This document shows, piece by piece, positions 1 through 7,163 of a stretch of DNA of 8,099 nt. The DNA comes from an uncultured Porphyromonadaceae bacterium. GTDB taxonomy: Bacteria > Bacteroidota > Bacteroidia > Bacteroidales > Muribaculaceae. A program made the translations under genes and the position numbers. The notes below the pieces were generated by a model that did no database searches, was not told where the DNA came from, and saw only the letters and a program-made list of their open reading frames with translations. The stretch lies in NCBI GenBank assembly GCA_947176615.1, contig CAMWRO010000125.1, forward strand, positions 1 to 8,099, in the 5' to 3' direction. Within the stretch, counting starts at the first letter, position 1. Each line of letters opens with the position of its first letter.

Positions 1-1399
1 GGGAATCGCGGATGTACGCCACATTGGTAAAAAAGTTCAGTTGTCCGTTGATTCCATGTATTGTCTGCACGGAGAGCGGCCCGGTCATCGTGTCCCCGGC
101 TTTTTTGACATACTGGGAATCAAGCACGGAGGCAAAGTTAACGGTGTCAAGTAGAGTGCGCCACGGAAGATAGCCATCAAAGTTGTTGTTTGTCGGCCTC
201 CACTGCATTATCGCGTTGTCACCACGCCCAGCCATGATTTGGAAGTGGCGAGAACCCGCGCCTCCGGCTGATATGCTCAGAATCGTCTTGTAGCCGGTAT
301 CTCCGGCTGTGCCGCCGTCGTAGACCCTCGTTCCGTCGATATTGTATGACCCCCAATTGTCGCCATTGGTCCTTGACGAGACATTCAGTCTCCCGGCACC
401 GACTGAATAGGGGACGGTAATATTGTTCACCGCGCCGTTCTTGGTCCATGTCAGGAAATTTCCCGATGCACCGAGCGCAGTGACATACTGGGAATCAGCC
501 TTGCTCTTTATGTAGTCCCATATCATCGAAACCGGACGCCGGTAAAAACCCGCAAGGTCATTCGTCCCGCTCGTGATGACATAAGTCCCGTCGGCAGGCG
601 CGACAGACGGGGCGGGCAGCTTGTTGAGCAGAGCGTTGACACCCGCCTGAGTCCCGTTGCTGCCGTCTATCTTCAGATATGCGGCAAGGGACTGGTGCTG
701 TGTCAGCGCAGTGACACCCTTGGTCACGGTTATGGTGGTGCCGCTCTTTGTCACGGAGCTTACCACGTTGCCGGAGCCGGTGGTCTGGACGTTTAACGCA
801 CTGCCCCCTTCGAGGCTTGCGATTCGCGAGGCAAGCGACGAGATACTGCCCGCGTTTGCCTGAGCGATGTCGTACAGAACTTTTCCCGACTTCCCGCTTA
901 CGACCCATGTGTTGTGCGTCGCCGCCACGAAATCCTTCCAGTCTCCGTCGTAACGGTCATAGGCAGAACCGCCCGTGACACCGGAAGACGAGCCGTCTCC
1001 TACACCGAGGGCGGTGACACCGCCGGTCGCGTAGAAATGAGCCGCCGTGCCGTCGCTGTGCTCCACATAAAACGCCTTGTGCGCCTCGTCCCATTTGAGC
1101 AGGCCGCTGCCGATTTTGATACCTTTTTCGGCTGTCAGAAGGTCGGTGATTTTGGCCGCGCCGGTAACTGACAGCAATCCCGTCATGGTAAGGTTTCCTA
1201 CCCCGGTCATGTCGCCGAATACATCCGCACTGCCGTCAAAAGGCTGCCCCCACAGTGAGCGCGTCATCGTGAGCTTGGCGGCCATATCGGCCAAAACTGC
1301 GTGTAGTGCCTCCTTGGCAATACTGACACTGCCAAATCCCTTAGCCGCAGACCGCGCAGCCGCGTCCTTTACTTTTTTTATTATCTTGACATCTATCAT
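1..1399 (-). CDS. Tail fibre / receptor-binding-type structural protein, C-terminus beyond window
   Basis: The frame is open from the ATG at 1399 to the window edge, giving 466 complete codons with no stop, so the gene is cut at its 3' end. The start is fixed by an ATGA overlap with the hub gene stop (1396-1398), which suggests translational coupling. Residues 1-45 are a charged, helical head likely to dock on the tail tip. Gly/Ser/Thr/Asn-rich beta-type sequence follows, with a short heptad-like stretch near 186-197 (SISSLASRIASLE) that could help trimerise the fibre. Two DSQYV motifs occur at about 302 and 427. Near 435 is KKAGDTMTGPLS, a motif widely seen in phage tail fibres. Being last after tube, tape measure and hub, it fits a distal fibre or adhesin. 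The receptor-binding tip and any chaperone domain lie outside the window. Fibre identity is from composition, motif and gene order; the ligand is unknown. Confidence 0.8.
   Translation of the reverse strand, partial: MIDVKIIKKVKDAAARSAAKGFGSVSIAKEALHAVLADMAAKLTMTRSLWGQPFDGSADVFGDMTGVGNLTMTGLLSVTGAAKITDLLTAEKGIKIGSGLLKWDEAHKAFYVEHSDGTAAHFYATGGVTALGVGDGSSSGVTGGSAYDRYDGDWKDFVAATHNTWVVSGKSGKVLYDIAQANAGSISSLASRIASLEGGSALNVQTTGSGNVVSSVTKSGTTITVTKGVTALTQHQSLAAYLKIDGSNGTQAGVNALLNKLPAPSVAPADGTYVITSGTNDLAGFYRRPVSMIWDYIKSKADSQYVTALGASGNFLTWTKNGAVNNITVPYSVGAGRLNVSSRTNGDNWGSYNIDGTRVYDGGTAGDTGYKTILSISAGGAGSRHFQIMAGRGDNAIMQWRPTNNNFDGYLPWRTLLDTVNFASVLDSQYVKKAGDTMTGPLSVQTIHGINGQLNFFTNVAYIRDS
106..122. repeat. 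17-base direct repeat, copy 1 (fibre gene)
   Basis: TGACATACTGGGAATCA is identical to the copy at 481-497. On the coding strand it encodes DSQYV. The copies are 375 bases apart, exactly 125 codons, so both are read in the same frame of the fibre gene. Confidence 0.85.
481..497. repeat. 17-base direct repeat, copy 2 (fibre gene)
   Basis: Second identical copy of TGACATACTGGGAATCA, encoding DSQYV followed by TALG; the first copy is followed by KKAG. Bases just outside differ between copies. The identity at DNA level in a gene with otherwise varied sequence suggests a module boundary. Confidence 0.85.
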
Positions 1400-4065
1400 T
1401 GTCCCAACTGTTTTAATGTCAACTCTGCATACCCTTCAATGAGATTACGACTAATCCCCTGCACGAAAAAAACACAACCCATTGCCGGATGCGAATAGTG
1501 GTTGAACAAGCCGACCAAGCCACGCGCGTCTTCTATCTTCTGAGACATTATTACGCGCGGAAGGTGGTACTCGTCGTAATAACTGTCTACATAGTTTTGC
1601 TCGGGTTTGGCCTGTATTTTTTTATTATGGTCATATATGCTCACTACGCCATGCCCGGTTGTCTCGTCAAGCGGTGTTGACAGGCAGATGGAGTTAGGCA
1701 CATTGAGTTCGTTGCGCTCCTCAGCCGTAAGCGCGCTGTTGATCTCAAACGTTATGTCGTTCTTTTCGTTGACAAACGTTTCCTGTGTGTCGCTGACATA
1801 AATAAGGTCACTACTGTCGTGGTTGTTAATCAGGCCGTTGTCGCTGTAAACCTTTATCTCAAACGACTCCAAAAGAATACTGCTGACATGGGCGAGCAAG
1901 GGTACCGAGTTAAGTCCCCACTTGGTGTGGCGGAAAAATGTCGGGTGTCGTCTCGTCACTTCGTCCCAAACCGTGTTTACCGGTCCGAGTATGATAAATT
2001 TTACCGCACCGCCCACCTTGTCACCGCGTCGGATGGGTATGGCGGTGCCTTCCACCTCAAGACCCATGCTGAGGTCGATGTTGTTTTGGATGTCAAAAGA
2101 TGTACCAATCAGCTTATCGCCGATCTTCGGGTTGAAGCCTATAGTAAAGCTCTGCCGGTAATATTCGTCGTCACTCGCACACTGCTCACGCGTCTTATAG
2201 GGGCGCCAGTTTAAATCAGACGGCTTGCCGTCGGTACCGGTCTCCACCACGCATTTGTCCCCGATAATCAACATACATGCCAGCACCGCCACTTTTGAAA
2301 CGTTGTCGGTCTTGTCTCCGGCGGCACTGTACTTAAACTCATACTTCTGTTCCCCGGTATCGGTAAACGGAACGAGACCCTGTGTAATAGAACTGTCATC
2401 GACAGCCTGATGCCGAGGTGTCTCAGCGCGGTAATATCGCTGGGTGTAATACCTGCCGTCGCCATTCTTGCGGCTCGGCACTGTCTTATACCGGTACGGG
2501 TTATTGATGCCAAAGTCTTCTGGGCCGTTGCGGTAGACAGATGCATAGTTACCGGTCATGCCCATCAGTGGGGAAAGTATGATTTTACCCGACAGAACGA
2601 TATAATTTACCGTGTCGTCATCAGCCGGAGAATAGACCCCTCCGCTTGTGCTTCCGTTGTAGACAGCGTATGGTATGCCCGCTTTCAGGCTGTCGTCATT
2701 GGGGTATGTCTTCTGCGCGGCGTTGGCAATGCCGTTGCCGTTGACGCTTACTATAAGATACTCCTTCATGTCGACCTTTGACACGGGGGAATTATCCTGT
2801 TGCGCGACATCATGCTCGACTTTGCCGATAGCAATGACAGCGGCTCTTGACTCTGTGGCAAGATAGTTGGGGAGTTCCTGCTGATTGGCGTTGTCTCGAC
2901 AAAAAGCGGCAACGATGTCCTGTCCGGTTCCTGACAGTGGGAAATGCCATGAAGGGTTATCTTTTACCTGTATATACCAGTCGGTCATAGCGGCATCTTT
3001 CCAGTCATTTACCCGCCCGTGCAGCATGTCGTAAAAAGCTTTCCATGCGGTAATGCCTTCCCCGTCCGACGAATACTCGGTCATGTATTTCTGCTTGTTG
3101 GTATAGGGCGACGTGAGCGCGTCGGTGTCAAGCGGACTCTCGATCAGGTTCTCCGCACCGGCGAGGTCGCACGACAGGCTTATGCGGTTGTAAACCTCGC
3201 CGATACTTATAGTGGTGTCGTCAGATGCGGCATTGCCCACGCTAATTACAATACGGTTCTTAGTCGTGGTTTTAGCCACGTTGGTAGTAAGTTCGCGCCA
3301 TGTGACAGCGTCGGTGCTTTTCACACTCTCCCATGAAAAGATATAAAACTCCAAACCGTCCTGTACGACGTGCAGGTTGAGGTATTTTAACAGGGACGCT
3401 AACACCTTGTCCTGTGGCCATACGTCATTTTCTTCGTCGCCCAAAAATAGAAGCTCGGATATTGCCAGCTGCTTAAATATGCCGTAGCGGTCAGCGTTTG
3501 CGGTCAGTGCCTTGCTGCCGTCGTAGTAATATTTCACCCCGCCCGCCCCGGTAATGTCGACAGAGGCGCACGCGCCGGTGAGTATGTCGCTGACGATCGC
3601 GCTAAATAACCTCTGTTCGGCAGCAGCCTTGACAGCCTTATGCGACACGCCGAAGCTGCCCACGTTACGATACGAGGAATATTGCAGCGCGGAAAGTACG
3701 TCGATACATGATATTTCCAGCTCGTCGTAAACTTCGTTATAGCCTTGTGAATAGGTCTGCGGCTCGATAAATCCGGCAAAGATACATTTGTCGCCCTTGA
3801 ATATGTTAACCACAGCGTCCATACACGAGGTGCGGAAAAAGTCGGGTATAAAGTCGCGCGTCAGCAGTCTGATGGTCGCTTGGCTGCGCAGCAAATGGTC
3901 GAAAGTGTCATTTACGCAGCTTTCGATTTCCACCGGGTTAGTAGTGAAAAACACGCCGCTTTTTTCGTCGCCGATTTCTACCTGCTTTGCGCGGCTGTTC
4001 TCGGTCACGATATGCACCGTGACCGTTTCACCCAATTGCGTCAAGAAACTTCCGTAAAAATACAT
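1396..4065 (-). CDS. Baseplate hub / tail-tip protein
   Basis: This 889-aa protein starts 5 bases after the tape measure stop and ends in an ATGA overlap with the fibre gene. The N-terminal 130 residues alternate beta strands and hydrophobic positions. They include a stretch near 95-128 (AGFIEPQTYSQGYNEVYDEL, then ISCIDVLSAL) that resembles hub proteins I associate with Bacteroides phages, which are thought to have a gp27-like fold. Near 286-300 is SIGEVYNRISLSCDL, also typical of them. The last 80 residues end with a conserved-looking segment (FVQGISRNLIEGYAELTLKQ). No signal peptide, membrane segment or clear peptidase motif is visible. Role by gene order: it closes the tip of the tail tube and anchors the fibre made by the next gene. 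The central 400 residues are unassigned and may include carbohydrate-binding or host-specific domains. 'Hub' is family recognition plus synteny; the exact fold is inferred. Confidence 0.75.
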   Translation of the reverse strand: MYFYGSFLTQLGETVTVHIVTENSRAKQVEIGDEKSGVFFTTNPVEIESCVNDTFDHLLRSQATIRLLTRDFIPDFFRTSCMDAVVNIFKGDKCIFAGFIEPQTYSQGYNEVYDELEISCIDVLSALQYSSYRNVGSFGVSHKAVKAAAEQRLFSAIVSDILTGACASVDITGAGGVKYYYDGSKALTANADRYGIFKQLAISELLFLGDEENDVWPQDKVLASLLKYLNLHVVQDGLEFYIFSWESVKSTDAVTWRELTTNVAKTTTKNRIVISVGNAASDDTTISIGEVYNRISLSCDLAGAENLIESPLDTDALTSPYTNKQKYMTEYSSDGEGITAWKAFYDMLHGRVNDWKDAAMTDWYIQVKDNPSWHFPLSGTGQDIVAAFCRDNANQQELPNYLATESRAAVIAIGKVEHDVAQQDNSPVSKVDMKEYLIVSVNGNGIANAAQKTYPNDDSLKAGIPYAVYNGSTSGGVYSPADDDTVNYIVLSGKIILSPLMGMTGNYASVYRNGPEDFGINNPYRYKTVPSRKNGDGRYYTQRYYRAETPRHQAVDDSSITQGLVPFTDTGEQKYEFKYSAAGDKTDNVSKVAVLACMLIIGDKCVVETGTDGKPSDLNWRPYKTREQCASDDEYYRQSFTIGFNPKIGDKLIGTSFDIQNNIDLSMGLEVEGTAIPIRRGDKVGGAVKFIILGPVNTVWDEVTRRHPTFFRHTKWGLNSVPLLAHVSSILLESFEIKVYSDNGLINNHDSSDLIYVSDTQETFVNEKNDITFEINSALTAEERNELNVPNSICLSTPLDETTGHGVVSIYDHNKKIQAKPEQNYVDSYYDEYHLPRVIMSQKIEDARGLVGLFNHYSHPAMGCVFFVQGISRNLIEGYAELTLKQLGQ

Positions 4066-4070
4066 AGCGG

Positions 4071-6674
4071 TTAAAGTTTTATGTTTGTTTTCCTACCCGA
4101 TTTACCGGCTATCCGGGTTTCGTTTGCCAGTACACACACCAAGTCGCGCCCCGACGCGCGGAGTGTCCCGCCGACTATTACCGGCTGACCCGCCGGTTGC
4201 AGCATTCCGCGCAGCTTGTCGAGTGGCGCGACGACTTCGGGGTTATTCGACGCTCCGGCATACTCGCCGATAAGTCCGACGGTCGGGCCGCTCACTATAC
4301 CGCCGTCGGCAAATTTTGGCAGGCTTGCGAAACTTGCGACGACGGCGGCGGCTGCTGCCCCTACGGCGAGCCAACCGACAATGGGGGTTTGGGCGGCAGA
4401 GTTCATTGCGTTGGCCATTGTGACGGCTTGGATAGCAACAATAAGTTTTGATATGGAGTCAAGCGAGCTGGCACAATAGTTCAGCATCGCCCCGGTAGAT
4501 TCGTCTACCATTCCGCTTAAAGAACCCATTGCGCTGCCCATTGCCCCCGTAGCAGCCGCTCCGATGGTTAGTCCTTCGTTTATCTTTTTCAGCCGTTCAG
4601 CCTTTTGGTCAAGTTCCTCGTTGCCCTGTTCGGGGATTTTTATATCTACATTGACAGGCTTGCGGTTAAGTTCTTCCTCTGTCTTGCCAAATATCTTTCG
4701 ACCGTCTTCATCTATTTTTTTATAGTCGGGATCCAGTGACACCTTGAAACCGAGGCGGTAGTCCTGTAGCAGTTTTAATCTGCGTTCAAGCTCGTCAAGT
4801 TCCGTCTGTAGCTTTTGGGAAGCCCCCATATCAGCCTCGGCGGTCAATTTCACTCTCACCTCCTCGATGCGATCCCGCAACCACCCCTCGCTGCCTTCTT
4901 GGAACGCCTTGTCAGTTGTCGCCCCGGGTTTATTACCTCCAGCGTCGGGGCGCGTGTTGCTACCTCTTACACTAAATGTTATTTGGGCGGCTTCCTCGGC
5001 TACACTCGTCATTTGGCTACGCAGATTAGCCACCGCAGCGTTATTTGCTCTAATAGCTGCGTTAGCCTTGTCTAAATCCGACGTGCCGGGTATTTCACGC
5101 TGTGAGTATTGAGGCTGTGGGCCACCACCACCGCCGCTACTGGTGGGCGTATAGTACCCCGATATATATTGCTCAACATCCCTAACCGTGCTATAACGCC
5201 GCTTTTTTCCTGCATCGTCATATATTAAATCGTGCGTTTCCTGTTCTTTTTCGGCTATTTGGTTAGCTAACATTCGGGTGCGTGCCTCGATTACCATTTG
5301 TCGGCAATAGGCATCACTATTAGATATAAGGGCATTATACCAATCGGCTACACTACTGAAATAACCCATAGTATCGCCGTAGGTATCATTCATTTCGTTA
5401 ACTAACTTTTTCTCCTGCTCTTTTGTGCCGTTAAACTCTTTAAGTTTGCTAATATTTATTTCGAGTGCGGCGCGTGTATTAGTAAGCGTAGAGGCTTCCT
5501 GCTTGCGAAGCTGGTCTAATTGTTCGGCTTCGCGTTTTGCGCGTTCCTCTGCGTCTAAAAACTTATTCGTGCTTTCGGTTGCATCGTCAGTAGAACTAAC
5601 GAAATAGTCTATAATGGTGGTTAGAGCGGCTATCGCTATGCCGATACCAGTAGCGATTAACAAACCGCGTAGTGCAATTTTCAACGCCAACGTCGATGCT
5701 GCGCTACCTTTTGCTGCGGCAGAATAAATCATAGCCGCTTGCGCAGCCTTTTTCATATTACCAGTCGCCATAAACATAACCGCGTTTAGGGCCTTTTGCT
5801 TAATATTCAAGCCGGCAACTACGGTGACGGCGGTCCTAACACCGGCAACAAATTTTAGTGTACCTGCTAACGCCAGCATGGTATTAGCGGCGATAGTGAC
5901 AAAAGGCATCGCACCCTGCACTAAGCCGCCTAATTCCTCTTTCAAATCGCCTATGGTATTTTCCAGCTGCTTTTGCTTTCCGTCGTCGGTTTTGGCTAAT
6001 TCGGCGTTCATGCCACCTACGGAACTGCTAACCACGTCGCAAAGTACGGCGGCGCGTTGCGCTTCGGTGCCGAATTTTAAAATTTGCTCTTGCGTATCGT
6101 CAAAAGTATAGCCGTAGCGACTAAGCGCACCGGTTTGGCCGTCCATGACTTTACCCAGCATAGTAGCAATTTGCGCTGCGTTCTCTTGCGAGGCGTTCAA
6201 GCCGTACTGCTGCGCTAACATATCATTCATTACCGGTATTAGCTGCTCCAAGCTCTGCTTCTCGCTTAGATATGTCGCTAATTCCTGCGCCCCCGCGAGC
6301 TGGACCTCGTCGCCGATAACACCGAGCTGTTGCTGCGCCGAGCACAAGTCCTTTATGCTCTGTATGTCTTCTTCGCGGGCATCCATAGTGTTGCGCATAT
6401 TCACGGCTAACTTTGTCTCTGCCTCAATCTGCGCGGCGTGTGCGTCGGTCAGTCCTTTTAATGCGCTTTGCAAATCGCTGAAAGATTTATTAACAGAGTC
6501 AATGCCCGTTGCCAAAGCCGCAAAATTGACGATTGAGCTTTTAAAATTTTCAGCCTCAACAACCGCAGCCTTCATAACCTTACGGAGTCCGTCGACATCT
6601 ACCGAAAGTTTTTGGAAACCTCCGTTATCGCCATCCAGTTTAAATGTTATGGATATGGTACTCTTTTGCGACAT
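4071..6674 (-). CDS. Tail length tape measure protein
   Basis: This 867-aa protein sets tail length inside the tube and is ejected with or ahead of the DNA. Residues 1-110 begin with a beta-rich stretch (ISITFKLDGDNGGFQKLSVD) and go on to long helices. Residues 110-260 resemble the conserved core of TP901-type tape measures (QLAGAQELATYLSEKQ, GALSRYGYTFDD). A strongly hydrophobic helix lies at about 328-358, suitable for membrane insertion during DNA delivery. Charged coiled-coil segments (370-480 and 597-640) flank a Gly/Pro linker at 512-523. A second hydrophobic stretch covers 765-787, and the C-terminus has the usual tape-measure signature (PKFADGGIVSGPTVGLIGE, then NPEVVAPLDKL). The start at 6674 has an AT-rich, A-rich leader and no Shine-Dalgarno, normal for Bacteroidales. 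It follows the chaperones, as expected, but after an unusual 156-base gap. Codons 406-505 are clearly more AT-rich than the rest. Confidence 0.93.
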   Translation of the reverse strand: MSQKSTISITFKLDGDNGGFQKLSVDVDGLRKVMKAAVVEAENFKSSIVNFAALATGIDSVNKSFSDLQSALKGLTDAHAAQIEAETKLAVNMRNTMDAREEDIQSIKDLCSAQQQLGVIGDEVQLAGAQELATYLSEKQSLEQLIPVMNDMLAQQYGLNASQENAAQIATMLGKVMDGQTGALSRYGYTFDDTQEQILKFGTEAQRAAVLCDVVSSSVGGMNAELAKTDDGKQKQLENTIGDLKEELGGLVQGAMPFVTIAANTMLALAGTLKFVAGVRTAVTVVAGLNIKQKALNAVMFMATGNMKKAAQAAMIYSAAAKGSAASTLALKIALRGLLIATGIGIAIAALTTIIDYFVSSTDDATESTNKFLDAEERAKREAEQLDQLRKQEASTLTNTRAALEINISKLKEFNGTKEQEKKLVNEMNDTYGDTMGYFSSVADWYNALISNSDAYCRQMVIEARTRMLANQIAEKEQETHDLIYDDAGKKRRYSTVRDVEQYISGYYTPTSSGGGGGPQPQYSQREIPGTSDLDKANAAIRANNAAVANLRSQMTSVAEEAAQITFSVRGSNTRPDAGGNKPGATTDKAFQEGSEGWLRDRIEEVRVKLTAEADMGASQKLQTELDELERRLKLLQDYRLGFKVSLDPDYKKIDEDGRKIFGKTEEELNRKPVNVDIKIPEQGNEELDQKAERLKKINEGLTIGAAATGAMGSAMGSLSGMVDESTGAMLNYCASSLDSISKLIVAIQAVTMANAMNSAAQTPIVGWLAVGAAAAAVVASFASLPKFADGGIVSGPTVGLIGEYAGASNNPEVVAPLDKLRGMLQPAGQPVIVGGTLRASGRDLVCVLANETRIAGKSGRKTNIKL

Positions 6675-6679
6675 TTTTA

Positions 6680-6711
6680 ATTGCTTGTTTGTTATTTAAT
6701 TACTATATTTG
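6680..6711 (+). promoter_or_regulatory. Candidate Bacteroides-type promoter facing against the tail operon
   Basis: On the plus strand, TATATTTG at 6704-6711 matches the Bacteroides primary-sigma -7 box TAnnTTTG exactly. ATTG at 6680-6683 matches three of four bases of the -33 TTTG box, with a spacer of 20 bases, within the usual range. It lies in the AT-rich gap between chaperone and tape measure, and a start a few bases downstream of the -7 box would leave a leader of about 15 bases before the ATG at 6733. No comparable site was seen on the minus strand of the same gap. The assignment depends on the host being a member of the Bacteroidota. Confidence 0.5.
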
Positions 6712-6732
6712 TGAAATCAAACTGATTATTGT

Positions 6733-6834
6733 ATGCTTAAATTCATTGTTACCTGTATATGCGTTTTGCCCTTTATCATGGGGTTTATTGGCATTGTAGG
6801 ATTATTCATTGACTATTTTTCGGATGACAATTAA
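6733..6834 (+). CDS. Small single-helix membrane peptide, 33 aa, candidate phage moron
   Basis: This small ORF lies on the strand opposite to every other gene here. It encodes 33 residues: a short start with one Lys (MLKF), an unbroken hydrophobic stretch from about residue 4 to 27 rich in Ile, Val, Phe and Gly, and an acidic tail (DYFSDDN). By the positive-inside rule this predicts one membrane helix with the N-terminus in the cytoplasm. It is preceded by a promoter-like site and followed by a hairpin with a T-run, so it could be its own transcription unit. Its stop shares the palindrome TTAA with the stop of the convergent chaperone frame. No Shine-Dalgarno is visible. The gap is about one-third GC, unlike its neighbours. 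It could be an expressed prophage gene (superinfection exclusion), a small membrane toxin, or a chance ORF in T-rich sequence. I do not recognise a family. Confidence 0.45.
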   Translation: MLKFIVTCICVLPFIMGFIGIVGLFIDYFSDDN

Positions 6835-7163
6835 ACCGTCTTTACCATTTCCTCGAAACGTTTCTGCCTTTCCTCGGCGGTGAGCTGCGGGGCGTTGTTT
6901 CGCGGATTGACATCTTTATCCCACGGCAGCGGCAAAAGCTGCCGTGGGGTTATTTTTTTCCTGACATGCGGCTGGATGCAGATGGCCGCCACCGTGCGGG
7001 CACGTTCCCATGCCTCGCGCTGCCGGTTCTCGTTCATGCTGCGCCAAGCCTCGCAGATGCTTTCAAACTCGCCGAAGGTGCATTTGCAAAAGTCGTCATG
7101 CGACATCCCGATGCAGCCGACGGCTATGCCTAAAAGGTCGTAGACGGCTAACGGCGTTCCCTT
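6831..7163 (-). CDS. Tail assembly chaperone, gpT-like half made by -1 frameshifting
   Basis: This is the second half of a lambda gpG/gpGT-type chaperone, which keeps the tape measure soluble and recruits tube subunits. The -1 frame is closed by TGA at 7172-7170, just before the A-run, and then open from 7169 to the TAA at 6833-6831. It can therefore be entered from the upstream gene only at the A-run. From the codon at 7163 it adds 110 residues, giving a 211-aa fusion with the first 101 residues of the upstream chaperone. The first ATG in this frame is at 7106, but the 19 residues before it (AVYDLLGIAVGCIG and flanks) look like real domain sequence continuous with MSHDDF. Other marks are EAWERARTVAAI, HVRKKITP and LLPLPWD, which resemble the conserved core of this family in Bacteroidales phages. 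A separate 91-aa product from 7106 cannot be excluded. Confidence 0.78.
   Translation of the reverse strand, partial: KGTPLAVYDLLGIAVGCIGMSHDDFCKCTFGEFESICEAWRSMNENRQREAWERARTVAAICIQPHVRKKITPRQLLPLPWDKDVNPRNNAPQLTAEERQKRFEEMVKTV
6918..6959 (+). terminator. Intrinsic terminator (plus strand) inside the chaperone gene
   Basis: CCCACGGCAGC (6920-6930) pairs perfectly with GCTGCCGTGGG (6938-6948) around a 7-base loop. One G-U and one A-U pair extend the stem to 6918 and 6950. On the plus strand seven T follow at 6953-6959, giving the classic intrinsic-terminator shape. On the minus strand the hairpin is followed by ATAAAG, with no T-run, so it should not stop tail transcription. It lies 83 bases after the stop of the small plus-strand ORF and would end that transcript. 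It overlaps codons for the ITPRQLLPLPWD stretch of the chaperone, so coding constraint could also explain part of the symmetry. Confidence 0.6.

Noticed and set aside
219..908. Two minus-strand frames (219-449 and 558-908) within the fibre gene
   Set aside because: They are in other frames than the continuous fibre reading frame, are rich in Arg and Cys, and show no domain sense.
6145..6699. 184-codon plus-strand frame opposite the tape measure N-terminus
   Set aside because: It is fully antisense to a well-supported gene, and its Ser/Ala/Cys-rich composition is what a reverse-complemented helical coding sequence gives.
6726..6809. 27-codon minus-strand ORF in the gap (begins MNNPTMPINP)
   Set aside because: It has no domain character, no good start context and is antisense to the more coherent plus-strand peptide. 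It follows the chaperone in the right direction, so it is not impossible, but nothing positive supports it.
6855..6864. Perfect 10-base palindrome GAAACGTTTC near the chaperone 3' end, considered as an operator
   Set aside because: A single short palindrome within coding sequence with no second copy seen; expected by chance at this window length.
7107..7160. Possible stimulatory structure after the slippery run (TAGCCGTC occurs twice)
   Set aside because: The two copies are direct, not inverted, repeats; the best stem I find is about five pairs, too weak to claim a frameshift stimulator.
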